DNA of 33,050 nucleotides, taken from assembly GCA_025996815.1 (NCBI GenBank), contig BNTT01000022.1:1-33050 (forward strand), read 5' to 3'. Numbering within the stretch: the first letter of the stretch is position 1; each line of letters opens with the position of its first letter. This document shows, in pieces, positions 24,105 through 32,600 of the stretch. The DNA comes from Bacteroidia bacterium (GTDB lineage Bacteria; Bacteroidota; Bacteroidia; Bacteroidales; Azobacteroidaceae). The position numbers and the translations under genes were made by a program. The notes beneath the pieces were generated by a model. It did not search any database, was not told the DNA's origin, and saw only the letters and a list, made by a program, of their open reading frames with translations.

Positions 24105-25200
24105 AATTGAGCATCACCGGCAAGCCATCGCGCAACTGCATGATACCGCTCACGATGAGCGTGTCGCCCGGATTCAGCCCTTCCAGAATTTGAATTTCCG
24201 ACTCGGAGCGGATGCCTTTGATGAGTTCGACCTGTTGGGCTTTGCCGCCCGAATAGAGGTAGGCGATGCTGCGTCCCATCTCGGCGATAACGGCTTCGCT
24301 GGGCACCAGCAGGGCATTTTTTAGTTCCTGCGACTTGATTTTTATTGCCGCCGTCTTGCCCGGTTTCAGCCTGCCGTTGGCATTGGCGTAGCGGGCGCGT
24401 GCTTTGAGCGTTCGCGTATTCAAATCAATTCGCGATTCCACGGCGTAAATCACTGCCTTGTAGTCAGTTAAATCGGGTGGGGTCTGAAATTCGATGTTAA
24501 TGCCGGGGCGAATGGCATTGGCGTAGCTCTCGTTCACGGAAAATTCGATTTTCAGCGGCGTGATGTTCGTGAGCGTGGCAATGACGGTCGAGGGCGACAC
24601 ATAAGCCCCCTCGCTCACGGTGCGCAGCCCGATTTTGCCGCTGAAAGGTGCGCGCAGTTCGGTTTGCTCAATCCGCGATTTCACCAAATCAATGTCGGCG
24701 TGCAATTTCGCCAGCTCCGTATTGACCTGCTCGTAAGCCTCCTTGCTGACGGCATCCTTCGCCAGCAGCGATTTTTGCCGAAACACCTGGTCTTCCGACA
24801 ACGGAATTTGCGCCTCCAACTTCTGCAATTCAGCCAGTAGCGGCTTGTCGTTGACCTTCGCCAGGAGTTGCCCTTTCGTCACCGAGGTGCCTTCCTGAAA
24901 GAAAATCGAGGTGATTTTCCCCGACGTTTCAAACGACAAATCCACCTCCTCGTCGGGCATCAAACTGCCCGTCACCTGAATATAATCGACCAATGCGCCG
25001 GGCATAATCACCTTCACATTGACATTCAGGGGAGCCCCCTTCCCGCCACCACCGCCGGTCTGTAGAGGCGTGGCGCGCCGCGCCTCCACGTCAGACATCC
25101 CCGCCTTCCCGGAATCCTTTTTGAACGACGGATACAAAACAATACCCAAAATCAGCAGGGCAATCACGGACAACGAACTTATTTTAACAATTTTATTCAT
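24103..25200 (-). CDS. RND efflux periplasmic adaptor (membrane fusion) protein
   Basis: This 365-residue HlyD/AcrA-type adaptor links an inner-membrane RND pump to an outer-membrane channel. The start at 25200 (MNKIVKISSLSVIALLILGI) gives an N-terminal membrane anchor. Then come a Gly-rich linker, a lipoyl/barrel-sandwich half (VTGSLMPDEEVDLSFETSGKI, EGTSVTKGQLLAKVND), an alpha-helical hairpin (about 130-180, LQKLEAQIPLSEDQVFRQKS) and the second lipoyl half (ELRAPFSGKIGLRTVSEGAYV). Beta-barrel and membrane-proximal domains end in DGLPVMLN. Usually this gene precedes the pump on the same strand. Here it is divergent from the pump and separated from it by an AAA ATPase gene. A perfect promoter lies 26 nt upstream. 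Confidence 0.93.
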   Translation of the reverse strand: MNKIVKISSLSVIALLILGIVLYPSFKKDSGKAGMSDVEARRATPLQTGGGGGKGAPLNVNVKVIMPGALVDYIQVTGSLMPDEEVDLSFETSGKITSIFFQEGTSVTKGQLLAKVNDKPLLAELQKLEAQIPLSEDQVFRQKSLLAKDAVSKEAYEQVNTELAKLHADIDLVKSRIEQTELRAPFSGKIGLRTVSEGAYVSPSTVIATLTNITPLKIEFSVNESYANAIRPGINIEFQTPPDLTDYKAVIYAVESRIDLNTRTLKARARYANANGRLKPGKTAAIKIKSQELKNALLVPSEAVIAEMGRSIAYLYSGGKAQQVELIKGIRSESEIQILEGLNPGDTLIVSGIMQLRDGLPVMLN

Positions 25201-25225
25201 CACAATTGCTGTTTTTTTTAGACCA

Positions 25226-25256
25226 CAAAGGTACAATAAAAATGAATATAGCCAAA
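25226..25256 (-). promoter_or_regulatory. Promoter of the efflux adaptor gene
   Basis: On the minus strand TTTG (25253-25256), 19 nt, TACCTTTG (25226-25233) is a perfect Bacteroidota promoter just upstream of the ATG at 25200. It lies next to the plus-strand -7 element at 25264. Confidence 0.65.
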
Positions 25257-25263
25257 TTTTTAT

Positions 25264-25271
25264 TACCTTTG
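25264..25271 (+). promoter_or_regulatory. Putative -7 element for the AAA ATPase gene
   Basis: TACCTTTG matches the -7 consensus and ends 13 nt before the ATG at 25285, giving a very short leader. The -33 position (25241-25244, AATG) is poor. Confidence 0.4.
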
Positions 25272-25284
25272 CGGGAAAAAAAAG

Positions 25285-26418
25285 ATGAAAGAGTCCATAA
25301 TCATAAGAAATTTCGGTCCTATCAAAGAGATAGCGATAGATGATATTCGCCCGTTCACCGTTTTCATCGGCGAATCGGGAAGCGGCAAGAGTACAATTAT
25401 GAAAGTGCTTGTGCTGTTTCGTTGGATATATAAAATGGTAAACATTCGTTCTTATTTGAAACATTCCAACATCTCTCAATCGCCGTTTAAATTTGATTTT
25501 AAATCTTACTTAAAGGCAAATGGCTTAATTGATTACTTAAAAGCAGATACGGAAATTATCTACTCAAAAGGAGGCGATACAATATCCTATTCAGGCTCAT
25601 TAGATGCGAGCGTAGTTATTCCGGAAGAACATCTAAGTTTAGACAAGATGTGTTTTATTGGCGATAAACGAAATATCATACCGGACATTCTTGCTAATAC
25701 AATGGATAAAGCGGATAGTTTTTACTTGAAAGAAACTTTGGATGATACGTTATTGGCTCTCAAACAGATAACACAATTGAATGTGGATTATTTAGGCGTT
25801 ACGTTTGTTGCCGAAAAAACATCAATTGGCATTAAATATTATATTCAAAGCAACTCGAATGAAAATTGGTACAAAATTCATTTTGAAAATTCATCTTCCG
25901 GCGCACAAAATGTAGTTCCACTTAGTTTGATTGTAGAATATTATGCCGGAAAATATGATTTAGTTGCAGCTTTTAACAAATCTATATTCGGATATATGTC
26001 TCAAAATGACCAATTGTCCGATTTTAAACCGGTAAAAAACATTGGCGATATAAAATATAAAAACATTCATTTACATATCGAAGAGCCGGAATTAAGTCTT
26101 TATCCTGAAAGTCAAAGGAGCCTAATCAATTTTATTGTAAATAGGTGTTTTATTCAGGAACACAATGATTATAAAATGACCGTGATGATGGCTACACATA
26201 GTCCATACATTATCAATCATCTAAATTTGCTAATTAAGGCTTATGACAAAAAGACATTGGTCGAAGGCGCAAGTTTGAATTATGATGATATTGCCGTTTA
26301 TCAGATAGATGAAGGCAAAATTTACGATTTGAAAGCACAGAACGTGAAGTTGATAAATACCAACCCACTATCTGATACAATAGACGATATTTATGACCAA
26401 TATGATAAATTAGGATGA
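25285..26418 (+). CDS. AAA/ABC-type ATPase (OLD/SMC-like), AT-rich accessory gene
   Basis: This 377-residue ATPase has the ABC/SMC-type arrangement. Walker A is GESGSGKST at 29-37. The signature-like SSSGAQN is at 203-209. Walker B is HLHIEEPELSLYPES with E266-E267. The H-loop MATHSPYIINHL has H305. No TOPRIM or nuclease domain is attached. Such stand-alone ATPases (OLD-like, or PtuA- and retron-associated) are frequent in phage-defence loci, usually with an effector gene. Here the stop overlaps (ATGA) an 11-codon ORF that looks like the stub of a lost partner. The gene is clearly more AT-rich than both efflux genes around it and breaks up their usual operon, suggesting horizontal gain. Its function is not assignable. 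Confidence 0.88.
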   Translation: MKESIIIRNFGPIKEIAIDDIRPFTVFIGESGSGKSTIMKVLVLFRWIYKMVNIRSYLKHSNISQSPFKFDFKSYLKANGLIDYLKADTEIIYSKGGDTISYSGSLDASVVIPEEHLSLDKMCFIGDKRNIIPDILANTMDKADSFYLKETLDDTLLALKQITQLNVDYLGVTFVAEKTSIGIKYYIQSNSNENWYKIHFENSSSGAQNVVPLSLIVEYYAGKYDLVAAFNKSIFGYMSQNDQLSDFKPVKNIGDIKYKNIHLHIEEPELSLYPESQRSLINFIVNRCFIQEHNDYKMTVMMATHSPYIINHLNLLIKAYDKKTLVEGASLNYDDIAVYQIDEGKIYDLKAQNVKLINTNPLSDTIDDIYDQYDKLG

Positions 26419-26450
26419 AAAAATTGTTAGAACAAGATTTTACTTACTAA
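26415..26450 (+). pseudogene. 11-codon ORF overlapping the ATPase stop, possible remnant of a partner gene
   Basis: ATG at 26415 overlaps the ATPase TGA in an ATGA and reads MKKLLEQDFTY before a TAA at 26448-26450. Coupled starts of this kind usually lead into a full second gene. Here the frame closes 12 nt before the RND pump start. It may be a truncated effector gene or a chance ORF. Confidence 0.35.
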
Positions 26451-26462
26451 AATAGAAAGAAT

Positions 26463-29400
26463 ATGAACATATCAGAATTGAGCATCAAGCGACCGGTCTT
26501 GGCGACCGTTTTTGTGCTGATTATCCTTATTTTTGGGGTTATTGGCTACACTTCTTTGGGCGTTCGGGAGTATCCGAGTGTGGATAATCCGATTATTACC
26601 GTGCAGGTGAGTTATCCGGGCGCGAATGCCGATATTATTGAAAATCAGATTACGGAGCCGTTGGAGCAGAATATCAACGGGATTCCGGGCATTCGGTCGC
26701 TTTCGAGCACGAGCAGTCAGGGGTCGTCGCGCATCACGGTGGAGTTTGAGTTGAGCGTGGATATGGAGACGGCTGCCAATGATGTGCGCGACAAGGTTTC
26801 GCGGGCGCAACGGTGGCTGCCCCGCGATTGCGACCCGCCCACGGTGTCTAAAGCGGATGCCGACGACCAGCCTATCCTTCAAATTTCAATTCAAAGCGAC
26901 AAGCGTAATCTGCTCGAACTGAGCGAGATAGCCGATTTGACGGTCAAGGAACGCTTGCAGACTATTCCCAATGTGAGTTCGGTTGCCATTTGGGGCGAAA
27001 AGAAATACGCCATGCGGCTGTGGCTCGACCCCACGAAGATGGCGGCGTATGGCATCACGCCGATTGATATTCGCAACGCCATCGACCGCGAAAACGTGGA
27101 ACTGCCGTCGGGCAGTATCGAGGGCGACAAAATGGAACTGACCATCCGCACGTTGGGGTTGATGAAGACACCGGAAGAGTTTAACAACCTGATTATCCGT
27201 GAGAACGACTACAATGTGGTGCGCTTTCGCGATGTGGGCTTTGCCGAACTCGGTCCGGAAGACCAACGCAGCATTATGCGCAAAAACGGCGTTCCAATGG
27301 TCAGCGTGGTCGTTTTGCCGCAACCCGGTGCCAACCACATTGATATTTCGGACGAGGTGCAGGTGCGCGTCAAGCAGATGCAAAAAGACCTTCCGGAGGA
27401 TGTCAAGATGGGCTTTGTGTTCGACAACACCAAATTTATCCGCGCAAGTGTCAATGAGGTGGAAGAAACGATTTACATTGCGTTCCTGCTCGTGATTGTC
27501 ATTATTTTCCTTTTCCTTCGCGACTGGCGGGCAACGCTTGTGCCGGTGCTGGTGATTCCCGTGTCGCTGGTGGGCGCGTTTTTCATTATGTACCTTGCGG
27601 GATTTTCCATCAACGTGCTGTCGATGTTGGCGGTCGTGCTGGCGGTGGGGCTGGTGGTGGACGATGCCATTGTGATGGCTGAAAACATCTACGTGCGCAT
27701 CGAGCGCGGGCAAAGTCCGAAAGAGGCGGGCATCGAAGGCTCGAAAGAGATATTTTTCGCGATTGTGTCCACGACCATCACGCTGGTTGCCGTGTTCATC
27801 CCCATCGTGTTTATGGAGGGCATGACGGGCAGACTGTTTAAGGAATTTAGCATCGTGGTGTCGGGTGCGGTGGGGATTTCGTCGTTTGTCGCGCTGACTT
27901 TCACGCCGATGATTTCGACCAAAATATTGGTGAAGCGGGAGGGCAAAAACTGGTTTTACCGCAAGACAGAGCCGTTTTTTGAGGGCTTGACCGATGGCTA
28001 TGAGCGACTCTTGAGCTCATTTATGGCGCATCGCTGGCTCACCTGGCCCATCATCGGGGGCACGCTGGTGCTGATTGCCGTGCTTTGGACGCAAATCCCG
28101 TCCGAAATGGCACCGCTGGAAGACCGCTCGCAGGTGAGTATCAATATGCGTGCGCCGGAAGGCTCAACGTTTGAATTTTACCGCGATTATGGCGATAAAA
28201 TTGCCGCGCTTGCCGATTCGCTTGCACCGGAAAGGGTGGCTACGACGGGATTTCTCCGCGCGGGGCAAGGCTTCGTGCAGTTGATTTTGCCCGACATCAA
28301 AGACCGTGAGCGCAGCCAGATGGAGATTGCCGATGTCGTTTCGGGTGCCGTGCGGACGCAAACGGAGGCGCGCTCGTTTGTGCAGCAGCAGTCCACTTTT
28401 GGCGGACGGCGCGGCGGGATGCCCATTCAATACGTGCTTCAGGCACCTAATTTGGCAAAATTGCAGGAATTTATCCCGCAGTTTATGAACAAAGTGTCGG
28501 AAAATCCCAAGTTTCAGATGGCGGACGTAAACCTGAAATTCACCAAGCCCGAAACGCAGGTGCAAATCAACCGCGACAAGGCGGCTCTGCTGGGCGTGAG
28601 CACGCGCGACATCGGGCAAACCCTCCAATACGCGCTCAGCGGACAGCGGATGGGCTATTTTTATATGAACGGCAAGCAATACCAGATTTTGGCGGAAATC
28701 AACCGCCAGCAGCGCAACAAACCGCTCGATTTGAAGTCCATTTATGTCAAAAACAGCACCGGAGAGATGATTCAGTTAGACAATCTGGTGGAACTGTCGG
28801 AAAATGTGTCGCCGCCGCAACTCTATCGCTACAACCGCTTCAACTCCGCCACCGTGAGTTCGGGCTTAGCCAAAGGCGTAACCATCGGCGAGGGCTTGGA
28901 CGAGATGGACAAGATAGCCAAGGAGGTGCTGGACGACAGTTTTCGCACCGCGCTGTCGGGCGAATCGAAAGAATTTCGCGAGAGTTCGTCCAGCCTGATG
29001 TTCGCCTTCGGCTTGGCATTGATACTGATATTCCTGATTTTGGCGGCGCAGTTCGAGAGTTTCAAAGACCCGTTTGTGGTGATGTTCACCGTGCCGTTGG
29101 CGATTGCCGGCGCACTCACTTTCATGCTCGCAGGCGGCATCACGATGAACCTGTTCAGCCAAATCGGAATCATCATGCTCATTGGCTTAGTCGCCAAAAA
29201 CGGCATCCTGATAGTAGAATTTGCCAACCAGAGGCAGGAAGAGGGTTTCGACAAAATGGAAGCCATCGAAGGAGCCGCTGCCCAACGCCTCCGCCCCATC
29301 CTGATGACAAGTTTCTCGACCGTGCTGGGACTATTGCCGCTGGCATTCGCCGATGCCGAAGGAGCCAACAGCCGCGTAGCGATGGGCGTGTCGGTGATTG

Positions 29401-29495
29401 GCGGGATGGTCGTTTCCACGTTCCTGACGCTGTTTATTGTTCCGGCGGTTTATTCCTATTTTTCGACGAATCGGGTGAAAAAGGGAAAAAAATAA
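26463..29495 (+). CDS. RND multidrug efflux pump, inner-membrane transporter (HAE1 family)
   Basis: This 1010-residue AcrB/MexB-like pump exports drugs or other amphiphiles with proton energy. It starts MNISELSIKRPVLATVFVLI. Family signs are GIPGIRSLSSTSSQGSSRITVEFE, the transmembrane acidic pair D400-D401 in AVGLVVDDAIVMAENIY, FIPIVFMEGMTGRLFKEF, and the second-half helices ending in RLRPILMTSFSTVLGLLPLAF. It has the expected twelve helices and two large periplasmic loops, with normal length and no lesion. The adaptor gene is not upstream in the same direction but divergent beyond the AAA ATPase. No outer-membrane factor follows, so the channel must be encoded elsewhere. No separate promoter is seen in the 44-nt gap, so it may depend on transcription from the ATPase gene. 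Confidence 0.96.
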   Translation: MNISELSIKRPVLATVFVLIILIFGVIGYTSLGVREYPSVDNPIITVQVSYPGANADIIENQITEPLEQNINGIPGIRSLSSTSSQGSSRITVEFELSVDMETAANDVRDKVSRAQRWLPRDCDPPTVSKADADDQPILQISIQSDKRNLLELSEIADLTVKERLQTIPNVSSVAIWGEKKYAMRLWLDPTKMAAYGITPIDIRNAIDRENVELPSGSIEGDKMELTIRTLGLMKTPEEFNNLIIRENDYNVVRFRDVGFAELGPEDQRSIMRKNGVPMVSVVVLPQPGANHIDISDEVQVRVKQMQKDLPEDVKMGFVFDNTKFIRASVNEVEETIYIAFLLVIVIIFLFLRDWRATLVPVLVIPVSLVGAFFIMYLAGFSINVLSMLAVVLAVGLVVDDAIVMAENIYVRIERGQSPKEAGIEGSKEIFFAIVSTTITLVAVFIPIVFMEGMTGRLFKEFSIVVSGAVGISSFVALTFTPMISTKILVKREGKNWFYRKTEPFFEGLTDGYERLLSSFMAHRWLTWPIIGGTLVLIAVLWTQIPSEMAPLEDRSQVSINMRAPEGSTFEFYRDYGDKIAALADSLAPERVATTGFLRAGQGFVQLILPDIKDRERSQMEIADVVSGAVRTQTEARSFVQQQSTFGGRRGGMPIQYVLQAPNLAKLQEFIPQFMNKVSENPKFQMADVNLKFTKPETQVQINRDKAALLGVSTRDIGQTLQYALSGQRMGYFYMNGKQYQILAEINRQQRNKPLDLKSIYVKNSTGEMIQLDNLVELSENVSPPQLYRYNRFNSATVSSGLAKGVTIGEGLDEMDKIAKEVLDDSFRTALSGESKEFRESSSSLMFAFGLALILIFLILAAQFESFKDPFVVMFTVPLAIAGALTFMLAGGITMNLFSQIGIIMLIGLVAKNGILIVEFANQRQEEGFDKMEAIEGAAAQRLRPILMTSFSTVLGLLPLAFADAEGANSRVAMGVSVIGGMVVSTFLTLFIVPAVYSYFSTNRVKKGKK

Positions 29496-29585
29496 GAGTT
29501 TTCAGCAATTTACGCCTCAAAAAATAATTGCGGATTTTTGGGCTAAAAAAAGTTCAATTTTTATGGTTGTTAGAAAAATTTGACG

Positions 29586-29593
29586 TAACTTTG
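29586..29593 (+). promoter_or_regulatory. Putative -7 element for the large NTPase gene
   Basis: TAACTTTG matches TAnnTTTG and ends 25 nt before the ATG at 29619. No good TTTG lies 19-20 nt upstream. It is the only promoter-like sequence in the 123-nt gap after the RND gene. Confidence 0.38.
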
Positions 29594-29618
29594 CCCCGAT
29601 TTTGCAGCAGGGCTTAAT

Positions 29619-32600
29619 ATGAAAACGAACAAGATACCCGACATTTTAAATTCGAGAAACGAAAGGGTGATTCTCGAATTACCCAATTATTCTTTCTGTC
29701 ATTCTTCGCAGTCGGAAGATAGGGCACGTCCTTTTTTCATAGGGAGGAAAAACCTAATAGAAAGGTTGAAAACTCTCATAACCGCATCTTCAAGCAAAAC
29801 AGGGGTTTATCTGATTACAGGTGGACGAGGGGTTGGCAAATCAAGTTTGGTTGAAGAAGTCATAGAGAAAACATCTCTGAGTAAACACACACACTTAAAG
29901 TATTTCAACTTTCTTTTTGTTGCACTTTTCTTTGTGCTTGGATTGCAGTATATTAATAATCAAAATTGGTTACCTGAATCTATAAATATTGAGTTACCTG
30001 ATGATATTTGGTGGTTACAAATACTCCATAAAAGGTTGTTCTTTGGCATTGAACGTATAGATATTTGGTGGTTACAAATATTTGCCTCTATTGTTGTTTT
30101 CGGCATAATAGGGCATTTTAGTTATTTAAGAAAAGAAGCAACACAATATGATAATTATAAATCTGGGTTGAACCGTACTATAATAGCAGCAGCAAGAGAT
30201 TTTTTATTAGTGCCTAATAAATCAAATTCATTTTTGAAAACAAGAAACGTATTAAAGATAATACTGATTTTACTCTTATGCCAAATTATAGCAACATCTC
30301 CATATTCCGGTCCTGATTGTCTTCAATCTATTACACAATATCTTCAATTTACACAATTGCAGGTTTTTATTGTATATTTATGTGTTATTGCAGGGTATCA
30401 CTATGTTAGATATGCCAGGCGGAGCTTTATTCATGAGTACAGAAAGGCATTTGAAAACAAACATAAAGAATGGACGGATAAGAATGATACTGTAACTCTT
30501 GCAAAATCTTTTAGCAAATGGATAGAACGGATATTTACATTCCTTGTTGTTTTATTATCTGGTTTAATTCCTCTATTATTATTCAAACACAAACTTTTAT
30601 TTAATCGGGAGGATGATTGTTTTTGGTGTTTTATAGTAATCACCATTTTGATAATCATAATCATAATGATTATTTTTATAAAACATTTTATTGTATTGTT
30701 GAATACTTTAGAATCAAAAAAAGGTTGTATCAAAAAAATGCAGATTTGGTGGAAGGGATTAACGATTTCAAGTAAGTATTCATGGAAGCATATTACTAAT
30801 CCTTTTTTCGAGATTAACGATTATGTCAAAAATTCAAGCCGTATATATCTAAGAATAAACTTTGGACATGACGTATTGAAAGAACGGGATGTTTTGCGTT
30901 TAATAACCCGCACATTAACAACCGAATACAATTACTTCTGCAAGTCGTGGAAACATACATTATCTTGGCGTGTTTTGGCGTTGGTTATACTTTTGTCTGG
31001 TACTTATTTGTTCTACAAAAATATTTATGCAAAGGACATACGTCCATGGGTAGAACAACATGCTCCGTTTAATAAAAATAGTTCACAACTATATTACGCA
31101 AGCGATAGTGTTGCGAGAACTGATACAACATTGAATGCATTGAAAGATACTATTCAACGTAAGGATTCTTTAACAGGCAAAGAATTTCAGAAAATAAAAT
31201 CGATGCAATTGTCTATTGATAGTTTGAAATCAAAATATTTCAATGATTATCTTAATCAGTCCAGTAGGGACAGCCTCAAAATTCAAATAGATAAAGCAAT
31301 AAATCGAATTTGGTTATACACAACTAATGTTCCAGAATATCTTTGGACAAAAGAAGGCTACAAAATAAATTACAAATACTACTATCCTATAAATTACGCT
31401 TGGTGGCTTATTTTCTTTTCGTTTTATTTGTTCGGGTGTTTATTATTAAGGTCGCGACTATTCACTACGCACCACACCATCAGAAGACAATTAAAACTTC
31501 TTAATGAATCAATAACATACAGTGTTGAGCAGGAAACAGAAGCCAATTATGGTACAAAAGATGTGAGTAATATTGGTATAAAAAAGAAAAGGTCACGGCA
31601 GAGTGCTGACGAGCGTGAAATAGAAAAAGAATTACAGGATATTTTAGAAAATATCCGAAAAATCCCGGAATTTATGGTACGCCCTGAATTTGTAATTGTT
31701 TTTGACGAACTTGACAAGGTTAGCCCCACAGAAGTAAGTATTTCAAACCAAGAGGGTGAAACAAGACATAAAGAAACATTGTTTGCCTCCAATTCCACCA
31801 GAGAGCAGCAGGCTCTTATTCTCAAATTGTTATCTAATATGAAATACTTTCTTTCTACAGCCAATGCCAAATTCATTTTTATTGCAGGACGTGAAATGTA
31901 TGATATGTATCTTGCTGATATTGCCGACCGCAATAATTATTTCGGCAGCATTTTTAACGATGTGGTTTTTGTGCCAAGTTTTCTTACCGATATGTCTTAT
32001 AATAATAATCGAAAATATGATATTACAACTTTGGTTGAAGAATATGTTTGTCGTCATTTAATTCCTGACGACTATCCGAATGTTGAATGGACGTTAAAGG
32101 AATACAACAAATATCTTGATAATTTGATTTATTTCAACTCAGAATTGGAACGAAAAAAAATAAAAGAATTAGATAGAAAAATAGAGGACATAAAAAAAAT
32201 ATCTTTGAATGATTACTTTATTCAAGACTATCACATTTACATTAATAGATATAAATGCATAAAGCAGCGGGATGACATAAAGTCAAAAATAGATAAATAT
32301 GAGCAACAGGTTAATATGAAAAAACAAAAAATCATTGCAACCTTGCAGCAATTTATCATTTATCTTGCACATACAAGTAAGGGGGCTCCAAAGAAGATGG
32401 TACAGATTTTCGAGAGTTTTATTGAGGGCGATACAGATGGAAAAGCCATTGCCCACAAAGATTTGGTTGTAAAACAATTTCGGAACACAAAATTTTTTCT
32501 TAATTTTGACTATTATGACCAATTTACAATTGGCATGACCTCCTATCTGATGTCTCCGGTTTTTAATCGTTTGTCCGATGCAAACATTCAAGAACACACG

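Noticed and set aside
26886..27713. A 275-codon minus-strand ORF opposite the RND pump
   Set aside because: The low-complexity His/Asn/Arg content mirrors the pump codons; it has no start context or homology.
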